From Saprospiraceae bacterium (lineage in GTDB: Bacteria; Bacteroidota; Bacteroidia; Chitinophagales; Saprospiraceae), in contig JADKGD010000073.1 in NCBI GenBank assembly GCA_016717145.1, forward strand, positions 124,001 to 188,000: DNA of 64,000 nt, read 5' to 3'. Of this stretch, positions 27,454 through 37,448 are shown piece after piece. The notes under the pieces were generated by a model. It did no database searches and was not told the DNA's origin. It worked only from the letters and a program-made list of their open reading frames with translations. A program made the position numbers and the translations under genes. Every line of letters starts with the position of its first letter. Within the stretch, counting starts at the first letter, position 1.

Positions 27454-28744
27454 TCAAGCTACGCCACAACCATTCGAGCGGTCCGAAACGAAAATATTGC
27501 AGCCAGATAGGACTGATGATCAATTGTATAACCCAGATTGCAAAAACAATAAAGTATATCTGATAATACTCCAGTTCAGCATAATAATTGAGCCCATATC
27601 CAAAAAAGAAAAGTGTACAAATCACAGAATGTGTGATGTAATTGGTAAAAGCCATCTGCCCCACTGACTCCAGACGATGGAAAAGACCCTTCCATATTCC
27701 TGATTTATATAGTAATATAATTGAAGCAGCATGAGCCATTACGATCAGAATGCGTTGGAGTGGATATAGCAAACCACTCCATTCCATTGGCGTAGCTTCC
27801 ATACGGGCGAGATTGGCTTCCAAAGTAGAATAGTGTTGAAAATTGTAATAAAACGCATACACCACCACCGGAATACCAATACCATATCCGATTTTCACCA
27901 CTTTCCAATAGTCTGCATTGGACCACGAACCGGTGATAAAACCCCATTTAAATAAAGCTAAGCCCAAAAACATCAATGCCAATGAATCCCATAAAGAATA
28001 CAACAGATACTTGGTCTGACCATCAAGGGCCATAGGTCTTAAATAACTTGCGACAGTAGCATAATCCGATTTCATTTTGGCCGTATTCTCTTTGGCATCT
28101 TCCCTGTTTGGGATCATGGTTTTTTCCACCTCGCGCCACTCAGAAAGTGCTTTTGTCTGGGCATCGGTCAAAGTCTGGTTGGCAGCTTGAGCCTTTGTTG
28201 CTTCAACATAATCGATTCTTTTGGCCCGCAAATCCTTATAAAAAATGGTACCTCCCGTAAAATCAATAATAGCAACCAATGGAATACCAATGACCAGATA
28301 TTTGGGTTTGACATTGCGAAACAGATACAGTATCATGCCACATACACCATAGAGATACAATATATCTCCAATCCATAAGATCAAATGTGCATGTATGAGC
28401 CCGAATAAAACAAGCCAGAACATACGACGATAAAACAAAGCATGGACGGATTTTCCACCCGCTCCCTTATTGGCAATAAAAAGTAAAACACCAGCGCCAA
28501 ATACCATACCAAACAGGGCACGCATCTTACCTTCAAAAAAGATGGATATCACGGCATAGACCCAAAAATTGACATTACCGGGATCATTTTTAAAGGCTTC
28601 AAAAGCGTAATTAGCCATTGAAAATCCAGGGATATTCATAAGTAAAATTCCAAGGAGGGCCACACCACGCAGGGCATCAATGACTTTAAGCCGACTCGTT
28701 TGTGATACCGGCGCGATGGTTGTTGTTATTTGATTGTTTTCCAC
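27419..28744 (-). CDS. DUF418 domain-containing membrane protein (copy 2)
   Basis: 441 residues, about ten predicted membrane helices. Conserved blocks: RLKVIDALRGVALLGILLMN (25-44), FFEGKMRALFGMVFGAG, LVLFGLIHAHLILWIGDILY, and the DUF418 C-terminal domain GQMAFTNYITHSVIC with a terminal W..YFRFGPLEWLWRSLTYW. A long soluble loop with charged residues sits around 175-225. The family is linked to acyltransferase-3-like membrane proteins; transport or acylation has been proposed but is not proven. It lies 87 bases after an upstream paralog with the same architecture. Confidence 0.88.
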   Translation of the reverse strand: MENNQITTTIAPVSQTSRLKVIDALRGVALLGILLMNIPGFSMANYAFEAFKNDPGNVNFWVYAVISIFFEGKMRALFGMVFGAGVLLFIANKGAGGKSVHALFYRRMFWLVLFGLIHAHLILWIGDILYLYGVCGMILYLFRNVKPKYLVIGIPLVAIIDFTGGTIFYKDLRAKRIDYVEATKAQAANQTLTDAQTKALSEWREVEKTMIPNREDAKENTAKMKSDYATVASYLRPMALDGQTKYLLYSLWDSLALMFLGLALFKWGFITGSWSNADYWKVVKIGYGIGIPVVVYAFYYNFQHYSTLEANLARMEATPMEWSGLLYPLQRILIVMAHAASIILLYKSGIWKGLFHRLESVGQMAFTNYITHSVICTLFFFGYGLNYYAELEYYQIYFIVFAIWVIQLIISPIWLQYFRFGPLEWLWRSLTYWKMQPFKKN

Positions 28745-28831
28745 TGTTTTGATTTTTTGAATTCTTTGAATTGGTTTTTTACATCCCTGATATGTTGCTA
28801 TATAATTAGTGTGAAATAGATGCTTAAAAAA

Positions 28832-30148
28832 TTAATCAACGATGACATCACCATTCTTCCTGAATGGCGGTTTTTGCAAATAGCTCAATCGTCTCCACAG
28901 CCATTCTGCCGGACCATAATGAAAATATTTCAACCATATCGGACTTATGATCAATTGAAAAATCCAGATGCCGAAAACAACATATAATAATTCATACCGC
29001 TGCAATCTGCCAAACATACCAAATCCCACGCCTGTAAATACAATCATACAAATGAAAGAATGGGTGAGATAATTGGTCAATGCCATTTTTCCTATGCAGG
29101 AGATAGCATACTTTAGCCAGTGTAAAAATGGCAGCTTACTGAATAACATGATCATGCCGATATGTCCCATAGCTACTGAAACCCTTCCCAAATCATAAGT
29201 AGTATTTGTCTCATAAAATGAAATGTAGGAGAAATTTTTGTTGATGATATTTATTGTTTCAAAATAATTGACAGTCAAGCCGATCGCATATCCAATAACC
29301 ACCATAGTCAAATAAAACCGAATTGTTTTTTCGCCGTTGAGAATATTCCACTTAAAGAGGGCAATACCCAGCAACATCATACTGAGTATATCCCAGACAT
29401 CATATCTGTATGGACCATAGGTCTTCCATTTGAACACTTCACCAGCATTGAATGCTACTACATCAAAGTATCCTTTACGCATACTTTCATTAAAAGAATT
29501 AATATTTTCAGGGGAGCGGTCTTCCAGCACTTCCTCCCATTCTTTTAATGCGCCTTTTTGATCTTTATCCAGCTCTTTGCCTTCTGCTTTCATTGCGGTA
29601 GCCTGTTCAACTTTCTGAAGCATTTCCACTTTACCCCGATACTCCATAAAGTTCCAAAATGCACCAATAGAAAATAAAACCACTGCAATGATTACCAGTG
29701 TTTTGGGTGTTAGCTTTCTAAATGAATATACCAAAAATCCCATCAAAGCATAGTTAAATAAAATTTCACCTGCCCAGATCAACAGATAGGCATGAAGTAC
29801 ACCAAATAGCAAAAGCCAGGTGAGTCGCCTGAAATAAATATCAGCCCCTTTGATACCTGCATGTCTTTTGTCCATACGATCCAGCAAGATAAACATACCA
29901 ACACCAAAAAGCAATGAAAAAAGGCCCCTCATTGTCCCTTCAAAAAACATATTAGTCGTGATCCAGGTATAGAGATTCCAGCCTGTAGCGCCTCCTGCAA
30001 TGGTAGGGTCACCGTATGCATGTGCCAGACCAAATCCATTGATATTCATCAACAGAATTCCGCAAAGGACAAATCCCCTCATAATGTCAAGTGCTGTAAT
30101 ACGTTCGCCTGTTTCTATAGGTGCAAGTGTTGTATTTTTTGTTTCCAA
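28832..30148 (-). CDS. DUF418 domain-containing membrane protein (copy 1)
   Basis: 438 residues with the same plan as the adjacent paralog: ERITALDIMRGFVLCGILLMN, FFEGTMRGLFSLLFGVG, LLLFGVLHAYLLIWAGEILF, GKMALTNYLTHSFICMI and a C-terminal YFHYGPAEWLWRRLSYLQ. The soluble loop around 170-225 (KVEQATAMKAEGKEL, KGALKEWEEVLEDRSPEN) is also shared. The two genes arose by an old tandem duplication, as only motif regions stay close. Probably the first gene of a two-gene operon. Confidence 0.88.
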   Translation of the reverse strand: METKNTTLAPIETGERITALDIMRGFVLCGILLMNINGFGLAHAYGDPTIAGGATGWNLYTWITTNMFFEGTMRGLFSLLFGVGMFILLDRMDKRHAGIKGADIYFRRLTWLLLFGVLHAYLLIWAGEILFNYALMGFLVYSFRKLTPKTLVIIAVVLFSIGAFWNFMEYRGKVEMLQKVEQATAMKAEGKELDKDQKGALKEWEEVLEDRSPENINSFNESMRKGYFDVVAFNAGEVFKWKTYGPYRYDVWDILSMMLLGIALFKWNILNGEKTIRFYLTMVVIGYAIGLTVNYFETINIINKNFSYISFYETNTTYDLGRVSVAMGHIGMIMLFSKLPFLHWLKYAISCIGKMALTNYLTHSFICMIVFTGVGFGMFGRLQRYELLYVVFGIWIFQLIISPIWLKYFHYGPAEWLWRRLSYLQKPPFRKNGDVIVD

Positions 30149-30453
30149 TTTGTTTTGATTTTAAAAGATTATAGGAATTATAAAAAAAAAACGAAAGATA
30201 ATAAATTGTTAGCTTCCACCGTGAACGATTGGATTACAGAATGACCTTTCTCGTAACCTAAAAAAGTAAATATGTATTTTTTATACTTTAATCAGCAAAA
30301 ATCAGATGGAGTTGGACCACCACAAGATACTTATAAATTGTTTTACTCAAAAATTAAAGTCTGAAGGTTAATAGAGTGGATGTTGTATGTGAGATTAAGT
30401 TGGTTGTTTGTTGATAAAAATAGTTCAGTTGATTTTATTTTTATGTGAAATTC

Positions 30454-30502
30454 TTTTGCAGATAAAATAATGTACGTATTTTTGTATTAAAATTAATACG
30501 TA
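30454..30502 (+). promoter_or_regulatory. Promoter-operator of the DUF6364/PIN toxin-antitoxin operon
   Basis: A TTTTG (30454-30458), an 18-base spacer and TATTTTTG (30477-30484) match the Bacteroidota consensus TTTG / TAnnTTTG exactly. A perfect inverted repeat, TACGTATT (30473-30480) and AATACGTA (30495-30502), covers the -7 element and the presumed transcription start and reaches the first base of the start codon. The predicted leader is only about 10 bases. This layout implies autorepression by the antitoxin or complex. The rest of 30149-30453 shows nothing recognisable. Confidence 0.7.
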
Positions 30503-30756
30503 TGTCTACCAAATTAACCCTGCTTGTTGATGAAAGTATTATCGATGACGCAAAAGCATATGCTAAGAAACAAGGTAGGAGCATATCCAACATTGTAGAA
30601 GAATATCTTAAAACTATTACATCGACGACTAAAAAAGATAAAAAGGAATTAGATCCTGTTATTAAGAATTTATGGGGTAGCGTAAAGATTAGTCAAAAAA
30701 ACATTAACTATAATGATATATTACAAGATGCCTTAATTCAAAAATATATTAAATAG
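30502..30756 (+). CDS. DUF6364 family antitoxin
   Basis: 84 residues, cytosolic. The N-terminus KLTLLVDESIIDDAKAYAK continues KQGRSISNIVEEYLK, a ribbon-helix-helix-like strand plus two helices, as in DUF6364 proteins that accompany PIN toxins. The C-terminal half (NLWGSVKISQKNINYNDILQ) would neutralise the toxin. It lies 18 bases upstream of the PIN gene, and its promoter contains a matching palindrome, so it should both bind the operator and inhibit the toxin. Confidence 0.85.
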   Translation: MSTKLTLLVDESIIDDAKAYAKKQGRSISNIVEEYLKTITSTTKKDKKELDPVIKNLWGSVKISQKNINYNDILQDALIQKYIK

Positions 30757-30774
30757 ATACGACCATAAACAAAG

Positions 30775-31185
30775 ATGCAGATATTCCTTGATACAAACGT
30801 TATTATCGATTTTCTTACAAAAAGGGAACCATTTTCTGAAGAGATTAAAGATATTTTTCAATATTCTGTTGAAGGCAAATATGAGCTTTATGTCTCTTCT
30901 GTGACGATTAGCAACACTTATTACATTATCAGTAAATTGGAAAACGTGACTGTAGCAAAGAAAAAGATAGGACAATTATTAGAGTTAGTTCAAGTTCTAA
31001 ATGTGGGACAATCCACCATAAGGAAAGCCATAGATTCCAGGTTTAAAGATTTTGAAGATGGAGTTCAGAGTTTTTGTGCAGAAGAGGGCAACCTAAAAAA
31101 AATAATAACCCGAAATGTAAAAGACTTTAAAGCAAGTAATTTAATTATCCTAACCCCTAAGGAATTTTTAATAAGTGAATCCTAG
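30775..31185 (+). CDS. PIN domain toxin (VapC-like ribonuclease)
   Basis: 136 residues, standard PIN length. Acidic metal ligands are in place: Asp6 in FLDTNVIIDFL, the DFEDG cluster (Asp92, Glu94, Asp95) and the C-terminal ITRNVKDF (Asn114, Asp117). VSSVTISNTYYIISK is the expected middle segment. A Mg2+-dependent RNase that blocks translation when free of its partner. Second gene of the toxin-antitoxin operon, closed by a strong hairpin terminator at 31274-31310. Confidence 0.88.
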   Translation: MQIFLDTNVIIDFLTKREPFSEEIKDIFQYSVEGKYELYVSSVTISNTYYIISKLENVTVAKKKIGQLLELVQVLNVGQSTIRKAIDSRFKDFEDGVQSFCAEEGNLKKIITRNVKDFKASNLIILTPKEFLISES

Positions 31186-31273
31186 ATAAGTAATGATCAA
31201 ATTTTGATGAACTTTTATGTCCAAAATGCAATTTAACTGTTTTAATTGAATTTTACTTTGGGTCCATATTGAA

Positions 31274-31310
31274 AATAAACTGAGGTGATCTTTGACCGCC
31301 TCAGTTTATT
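31274..31310. terminator. Bidirectional terminator between PIN toxin and DUF4440 lipoprotein genes
   Basis: A perfect 12-bp stem AATAAACTGAGG (31274-31285) with CCTCAGTTTATT (31299-31310) and a 13-base loop. T-rich sequence follows on the plus strand (ATTCTTTTCCC) and A-rich sequence precedes it. It lies between two convergent genes, so it can serve both. Confidence 0.8.
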
Positions 31311-31341
31311 ATTCTTTTCCCTTCAAAGAAAAGTTTAAAAA

Positions 31342-31884
31342 TTATTTTGCTTTGGCATCATCGTTACTGATATCTCTGACGCAAACATACTTCCCGTCTC
31401 GTTTTTCCCAAATTGCCATATACTTACCTGTGTATACTACTTTGCCGGAGGCGTCTTTAGAAGTTGTTTTGCCTACCTCAGTAACCACATCTCCGCTTCC
31501 ATAAACATCCATCACTTCATATGCCACTGTATTACCTTTAGTCTTTTTTGCCAGGTGCCCTTCAATGTCTTTCATGATATTTGCTTTACCTGATATCATT
31601 GGTTGGTTATTGGACAAAGTCACCGCATCATCTGCGTAAAAGGCGGCAAGTGCATTCGCATCTCGTGCATCATCTGCAGCAGCCCATGCTGTTTCCAGAG
31701 CCTGGATTTCGGCCTTAACAGCGGCCATGTCCGTCATTGCAGCAGCGGGTGCAGCTGCTGTTGAATCGACAGTTGCCGCATCTGTTCCAGTTGTCGCATC
31801 TGTCGAAGGAGACTTACAACCTATCGTACAAACAGTTAATGCAACACAAATCATTGTGAGTTTAAAATAATTTCTGTAAACCAT
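31342..31884 (-). CDS. SnoaL/DUF4440-like lipoprotein
   Basis: 180 residues. A lipoprotein signal ends VCTIGC (Cys23), then an Ala/Thr-rich linker (about 28-52) and a NTF2-like domain: IQALETAWAAADDARDANAL, AFYADDAVTLSNNQPMISG, VAYEVMDVYGSGDVVTEVG and YTGKYMAIWEKRDGKYVCV. These folds bind or isomerise small molecules, or act as non-catalytic adaptors; nothing here specifies a substrate. The alanine-rich linker resembles that of the lipoprotein at 34773. Confidence 0.82.
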   Translation of the reverse strand: MVYRNYFKLTMICVALTVCTIGCKSPSTDATTGTDAATVDSTAAAPAAAMTDMAAVKAEIQALETAWAAADDARDANALAAFYADDAVTLSNNQPMISGKANIMKDIEGHLAKKTKGNTVAYEVMDVYGSGDVVTEVGKTTSKDASGKVVYTGKYMAIWEKRDGKYVCVRDISNDDAKAK

Positions 31885-31984
31885 AATCTAAAAATTAAAG
31901 TGCTAATTGCCTACTCTGGACGGTTTTCAGCTTCCCCGGTTAAATAAAAATTTATTCTGATAATTTAATATTCCTAAATCATAA

Positions 31985-34474
31985 TTAAATACGTTTTACA
32001 TCTTCAGCAGAACCTGTCTGCCTGGTTCTGGATGATTTTAATTTTGTATTGCCAAAAGTATTTGTCCAGGACAACATAAATACACGCTCTGCAAATCTGA
32101 AAGAACTGTTGACCAAAAGATTGACTTGAGGTTGATTTGTAAAAAGATACCAATTTGACGACAAAAATATATCATTAACATTTAATCTCAAATTTCCCCA
32201 TTTGTTTCCCAGGCTTTTTTGTACACCTATATTAAAAGTGCCGTTGGCTTTCGATTTAGCCACACCCCAATAACCTGGTGAATTAAAATTTCCCGTAACT
32301 TCCAAGGCAAAATCCTTGGGTAGTTTAATATTATTATTAATGTTAAAACCGTAATTGACATTTTGTATTTGAAATAGTTTTCCTTCCAATTTGAAATTAG
32401 TTGAGGAAGAATTGATAAAAAAGTTACTGGTAAGATCATACCAGGAAGTTGGATGTAGTGGAAAGTAAATATTTGCGTTGGCTACTTTAGTATCAATCAG
32501 ATTTTGCCAACTGTTGATTTGCCTGTTTGTTATTGCATTTACAGTAGGAACTATGCCAATCGGTGATTTTTCTATGCTGTATGACAATCCAAATCTAATA
32601 GAGTTGTGAGACAAATCCAATTTTAAGGCATTGGTAAAAGAAGGTTGAATTGCCGGATTGCCTCCCAATAAAGTTGTCGGGTCCGAAAAAACAAGAAACG
32701 CTGCCATTTGCATTAATCCGGGTCTGGAAATTCGGCGGCTGTATGAAAAATTAATGCTGTTTTTATCCGAAATTTTATGATTCAAAAAGAAGCTTGGAAA
32801 CCAGGAAGGGTAGTGTCTGTCAACTATATTTGGTTGTCCTATTGCGCTTAAATTGGTATTGGTATACTCGTACCTTAGTCCACCTTTATATTCTGTTTTG
32901 TCACTTATTTTTCCGGATAAAGTGCCATAAGCTCCGGTAATATTTTCTTCTAATGTTGAATAATTGGTATAATCTTTTAGATTATACCAATTATTATTTG
33001 TTTGTGAGCTATCTACAATAACGTTATTGTCAAAACCGGTTGTAGTGTACTTGGCACCTGCTTCAAATTTAATTTTTTTGTTCACCTCCCAAGTATAATC
33101 CATTTTAACGACACCAATTTTGATAGGCGTTTTTTTGTCAATCCGGATCGTACATTCAGATTCAGGAATTCCTGCCGAATTACTCTCATTGATATCGTAA
33201 TTGCTCGGTTTATTAATTTTATAACTGACAAGGTCTGCATCAATATTTATTGTTTGATTTCCAAAAAATTTATGCGTTAAGTTTATATTTCCGGTATATG
33301 ACCTTGCGTGATTTGTTTCGATATTCGGCATGACTATCCTCGAATCCACAGACCCATTTGTATAATAACTTGCGTTATTAATTGCTTCCATATACCAATT
33401 CCTGTCCAGCATAGTGGTAAGCACGCCCAAAACCGTATTTTTAGTCAGTTGAAAATCAATACCTAACCTGATGTTTTGGCCCGTAGTAGGTGTGCGGCTT
33501 CTCTCACTTCTGGAATCAGTCTCCAAAAAATCATTTCCTTGTGAAATACCACGGTAATTTGTAAATACCTGTGGGTTCAGATTGTATTTGTGGTCATATC
33601 CACCAAAAATATTTACAATTTTTTTACGGTAATTAAAATTAAAACTTCCTCCATATTTATCCCCCCTTCCACGACCAATATTTAAGGAATAAGTACCGTT
33701 TAGGCCTTCATCGCCTGTTGATTTTAATACAATATTGATGATACCGGCATTGCCTTGTGCTTCAAAATTTGCCGGAGGGGTATGTATCAACTCAATACGG
33801 TCTATATTATCAGCATTCATTCCCTCGAGCAATTGTATCACTGCATCTGCGGGAATTCTGGATATCTGGCCATTTATCATGATGACGACGCCTTCTTTTC
33901 CGACCAAAGAAATTGTTCTGCTTAAGCGGTTGATTTGTATGCCTGGTGAACGTTGCAGTACTTCGAGCGCATTGCCTCCGGCATTCGTGATGCTGTTGGA
34001 TACATTGACAATTGTCCTATCTATTTTTTGTTCAAGGAAAGCCCTTTTAGCCACAATTTCCACACCATCAAGCGTAATGCTCTCATCCATAGTTGTTGTT
34101 CCCAAACTAACTACTGACGACACAGCACTTAAAGTAAATTTAGGTGAATGTTTATTTGGATAACCTACCATTCTGAATTCACAAATATAATCGCCGTAAG
34201 GTATATTTTGAAATTGATATTGTCCATCATCATTTGCAATTTCTCCTTTGATAAACATGGAATCATTTGCCTGAAGTAATAGTATATTTGCAAAGCCCAA
34301 TGGTATACTCGATTCGTCGACGATCTTACCTTCTATTTGAGATTGAGCGTCAATGTATTCACAAAATAAAAACAATGGCAAGATTAATTTAACTGGCCCT
34401 AATATGATGCTGAAAAAAGATGTCATTTTTTTATGTTTATTTTTGTGGTCAGAAGACTTTTTTTCATAGTACAT
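31985..34474 (-). CDS. TonB-dependent outer-membrane beta-barrel family protein
   Basis: 829 residues. After a signal (about 17-44; an internal ATG at MTSFFS is a likelier start) comes a carboxypeptidase-regulatory-like domain (QIEGKIVDESSIPLGFANI...GQYQFQNIPYGDYICEF), a plug-like region (IVNVSNSITNAGGNALEVLQ, SPGIQINR, VVIMINGQ, IDRIELIHTPPANFEAQGN) and a long OMP_b-brl_3-type barrel rich in Tyr and Asn, ending NTKLKSSRTRQTGSAEDV. Bacteroidota members import or export unknown ligands. It is not followed by a SusD homolog, so it is not a Sus-type polysaccharide locus. 298 bases upstream are gene-free with nothing notable. Confidence 0.85.
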   Translation of the reverse strand: MYYEKKSSDHKNKHKKMTSFFSIILGPVKLILPLFLFCEYIDAQSQIEGKIVDESSIPLGFANILLLQANDSMFIKGEIANDDGQYQFQNIPYGDYICEFRMVGYPNKHSPKFTLSAVSSVVSLGTTTMDESITLDGVEIVAKRAFLEQKIDRTIVNVSNSITNAGGNALEVLQRSPGIQINRLSRTISLVGKEGVVIMINGQISRIPADAVIQLLEGMNADNIDRIELIHTPPANFEAQGNAGIINIVLKSTGDEGLNGTYSLNIGRGRGDKYGGSFNFNYRKKIVNIFGGYDHKYNLNPQVFTNYRGISQGNDFLETDSRSERSRTPTTGQNIRLGIDFQLTKNTVLGVLTTMLDRNWYMEAINNASYYTNGSVDSRIVMPNIETNHARSYTGNINLTHKFFGNQTINIDADLVSYKINKPSNYDINESNSAGIPESECTIRIDKKTPIKIGVVKMDYTWEVNKKIKFEAGAKYTTTGFDNNVIVDSSQTNNNWYNLKDYTNYSTLEENITGAYGTLSGKISDKTEYKGGLRYEYTNTNLSAIGQPNIVDRHYPSWFPSFFLNHKISDKNSINFSYSRRISRPGLMQMAAFLVFSDPTTLLGGNPAIQPSFTNALKLDLSHNSIRFGLSYSIEKSPIGIVPTVNAITNRQINSWQNLIDTKVANANIYFPLHPTSWYDLTSNFFINSSSTNFKLEGKLFQIQNVNYGFNINNNIKLPKDFALEVTGNFNSPGYWGVAKSKANGTFNIGVQKSLGNKWGNLRLNVNDIFLSSNWYLFTNQPQVNLLVNSSFRFAERVFMLSWTNTFGNTKLKSSRTRQTGSAEDVKRI

Positions 34475-34772
34475 TCATTATACTATGTTGCTGCAATGTA
34501 TAGTATCTTGTACATTATGTACACAAAACTAAGAACGGAAAGAAGTGGAAAAAAATAATATAAAACATAATTCGAGATTCAATATTGTAGATGATAGGGC
34601 ATTATTTGCATTAAACAGGGAATATTGATTAGTAACCAATATCCCCGATTTCTTCTTTCAGCAATTATTATTGTTTGACGTAACTATTTCCGATATCTCT
34701 GACCTGCATATAAGCCAACAGTTCCTTTATTATATTGTATAGTGACCTCATGTATTATTTGTCTTTTCTGAC

Positions 34773-35498
34773 CTAGTCCACACTGGTATAAAATGATATT
34801 TCAGGAGCTCCAATTACACCTGCTTCTGTCATTAATTTTTTGAGTGACGGATCAGCTAGTCTTGCTTTAGCTTTAGCCAAATCACTGATGGCAAAAGTAA
34901 CGTATACCATATTTGGGTCATCTATATTTCTTGATACTGCTCTATCAACCAGGCCATTTGCAGCTCTGGTTTCTTTGCCTTCTGCATCATATGCTTTTAA
35001 CCAAGTATCAAAGTCTTTTACTTTATGGCCTATTCTAAGCCTACCTTTAAACTCCGCAGGAGATTCTTCATATCTTAAGACATCAACATAAAGCATCACC
35101 GGAGCTCCCGTTACACCACCTTTTTGCATTGCTGTTTTTAGTGCAGGATTTGCTGCAAAATCTTTTGCTTTTTGAACATCAACCATTTTGTTAAAAACAT
35201 ACACTTTATTAGGGTTTTCCATGTCTCTGCAAACTGCCAGTTTTGTAAGGCCGGCTTCAGTCCTCATTGTCTCACCTTCGTCATATACTTTTTTCCAGGC
35301 ATCATAATCTTTTACGATGTGGCTCACATTCAATACTTTGAATGGTTCGAAAGGTACTGCTGCGGCTGGTGCCATAGCAGTACTATCTACTGCCGTGGTT
35401 GAAGCAGCTTTATCACCGGCACTTTTGCAGGAAAAAAAAGACAGCATGCCTATTACGACAACTGTCAATAGTAATTGAAATTGAATTTTCATTTTCAT
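34773..35498 (-). CDS. Lipoprotein with duplicated dimeric alpha-beta-barrel-like domain
   Basis: 241 residues. Lipobox FFSC (Cys24) precedes an Ala-rich linker. Two homologous domains of about 85 residues follow: first, VLNVSHIVKDYDAWKKVYDE ... VYVFNKMVDVQKAKDFAANP ... GVTGAPVMLYVDV; second, LRIGHKVKDFDTWLKAYDAE ... VYVTFAISDLAKAKARLADP ... GVIGAPEISFYTSV. The internal duplication is obvious and makes a pseudo-dimer of a ferredoxin-like (ABM/DUF3764-type) fold. Periplasm-facing lipoprotein of unknown role. Confidence 0.75.
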   Translation of the reverse strand: MKMKIQFQLLLTVVVIGMLSFFSCKSAGDKAASTTAVDSTAMAPAAAVPFEPFKVLNVSHIVKDYDAWKKVYDEGETMRTEAGLTKLAVCRDMENPNKVYVFNKMVDVQKAKDFAANPALKTAMQKGGVTGAPVMLYVDVLRYEESPAEFKGRLRIGHKVKDFDTWLKAYDAEGKETRAANGLVDRAVSRNIDDPNMVYVTFAISDLAKAKARLADPSLKKLMTEAGVIGAPEISFYTSVD

Positions 35499-35664
35499 TT
35501 TGAATTGATTTTTTGTGGTTAATAAAATTGAATAATATTACAAAAATAAACTTATTGTTTGTAATAATAGCTTAAATCTTTAAATATTAAATTAATAATC
35601 TGGCCATTACTCATATATATAATAAATTTTATCTTATATGTATAATCTTATGGTGATTTTATAT

Positions 35665-36372
35665 TTAGTGGAAAAATTGTTGTACAAAAAGACCACACCA
35701 TTTTTGCCAGATTGAACTGGAAGGGATAATATAATAAGACAATTGAGTGATTAATATCAAAGCCAATGAAATCAGATATGGCTTCCAATCCCTTTTATGT
35801 TTAATGTCATAAAAGATCAAAGCTACCAATATAAAATCAGTCAATATAAAGCCATATAAAAAGCATCAGCACCACTCATGCCGATTAGTTTTGTACAAAT
35901 TCTTCTGATGGCAGCACCTATTATCGCCAATGATGTGGCTATCATATACCGCATGTGGTAAGGTGTATTTTTTTTATTAAAAATGGCTAACAGGTACAAT
36001 GTTACAAAATCAACAATCTGATAAAATGGTACATACAACATGGGGATAACTTGCTCTGAAGGTAATTTTTTCGATGCCCTTGATATAGAATCCTTTAGCT
36101 ATATAATATATGGAAATTACCAATAAGGGTACTAAAATATATGAAAATTTCCCAAGCATCCTATGTTTGGAAAGTTGACCATTTTTGATTAGTATTGGCT
36201 GAATAACAAGCATGCCAAACCATAACAAAAAGAGGAAGCTATGGACGTGTTGTATTATGGTAATATTTTCAAATGTTGGAAAAAGACCAAAATAGGTTTT
36301 AAAAAACCCAACAAACACTACTATAAAAACTATGATAAAAAGGTACGAAATATTGTGGTAAGCTTTTTCCAC
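35665..36372 (-). pseudogene. Multi-pass membrane protein split by two homopolymer indels
   Basis: Three frames join into one protein of about 235 residues. Part one (36372 to about 36070) has helices SYLFIIVFIVVFVGFF and SFLFLLWFGMLVIQPILI, then KHRMLGKFSYILVPLLVI. Removing one A from the AAAAAA at about 36069-36074 continues EKLPSEQVIPMLYVPFYQIV; adding a T near 35855 continues LYGFILTDFILVALIFYD through KRDWKPYLISLALI to a TAA at 35665. The pattern fits a Bacteroidota family of unnamed membrane proteins. Both breaks are in homopolymers, so the gene may be intact in the living cell. Confidence 0.65.
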
Positions 36373-36612
36373 TGATTATATTATTTTATGTTTTGTATTT
36401 GATAATTTAATAAACTAAGACGCAGAATAAAGGTAATGAAATATTATATACCAACTTTAATATTTATTACCAAAATTGGCGTTTCAAAACTCCATATTAC
36501 TCGACGTGTCTGACTGTAAAAGAACAAGGTATAATTTTTTTTCAGCAAAAATTTATTTTCCGGCGTAGTATTATTTTATTCCGTTCCTTTGTACCGATCT
36601 AATAGTATTTAT

Positions 36613-37440
36613 ATGAAAGTGCACGAAACAGCTTTTATCACATGCGCTTACAGGTCTTCTGATGTATTATTGAGCGGAGATCCATATGCAAAATTATGGG
36701 ATAATCCCGCCACGAAGGTTTGGGTAGATGGCATCATCAATGAGGTATCACCGGCAGAGCCTTATTTGCATTGTCTGCGTAACAGATATTTTCTCACCGC
36801 TATGATAGATTTTTTTGATCAGAATCCGGATGGAGTCTTGGTGAATTTTGGATCCGGTTTTAGCATGTATCCCTTTTTAATACCAAAACATATCAATTGC
36901 ATGGATATTGACCAGGAAGATATCATAAGTTACAAAAATCTAAAGCTGAATGAATGGATGATGAAAGGTTTACTTCCCCAAAGAGACTTGTCGTATGTTA
37001 TGGCAGATTTTAGAGATAAAGATCCAATAGATATTATAACTAAAATTCGTTCCTGGATTGATGGTCGACCATCTTTTTTTTTGTTGGAAGGTGTCTTGTA
37101 TTTTTTATCAGCTTCTGTCACTGATCGGCTTTTCCATTCTATTAAGTTGATACAAAAAGAAGGGGATTTATTGGGCTGCGTTTCTTTTTTGCCTGAATCA
37201 GCACAAACAAAAGTACAACTGCGGTTGAATGATTATTTTGATAAACATAATTTTACAAATGATACATTTTCACACCAAATGCTTAGCACGGAATCTTACC
37301 ATAACCGAAGTGGATACAGCCTGATTGACCATCAGGATTATATTGATTTGTCTATAAAATATACCCCTGAAAAAGTCATCAAAGATAAATTTTCTATACT
37401 CAATGAGAATATGTATTTATTGGTTCGCAACAAAGATTAA
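36613..37440 (+). CDS. Class I SAM-dependent methyltransferase, LCM (leucine carboxyl methyltransferase-like) family
   Basis: 275 residues from ATG 36613 (MKVHETAFITCAYRS); an in-frame TTG at 36589 is less likely. LCM-type features: AYRSSDVLLSGDPYA, HCLRNRYFLTAMIDFF, VLVNFGSGFSMYPFLI (SAM-binding loop), CMDIDQEDIISYK and FFLLEGVLYFLS. The family includes TCMP/PPM1 carboxyl methyltransferases and O-methyltransferases of bacterial secondary metabolism; the acceptor is unknown. It stands alone on the plus strand, 8 bases from the converging TolC gene. Confidence 0.83.
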   Translation: MKVHETAFITCAYRSSDVLLSGDPYAKLWDNPATKVWVDGIINEVSPAEPYLHCLRNRYFLTAMIDFFDQNPDGVLVNFGSGFSMYPFLIPKHINCMDIDQEDIISYKNLKLNEWMMKGLLPQRDLSYVMADFRDKDPIDIITKIRSWIDGRPSFFLLEGVLYFLSASVTDRLFHSIKLIQKEGDLLGCVSFLPESAQTKVQLRLNDYFDKHNFTNDTFSHQMLSTESYHNRSGYSLIDHQDYIDLSIKYTPEKVIKDKFSILNENMYLLVRNKD

Positions 37441-37448
37441 GATTTATC

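Noticed and set aside
36930..37121. Minus-strand frame inside the methyltransferase gene
   Set aside because: Covered by a plus-strand gene with complete SAM-binding and LCM motifs.
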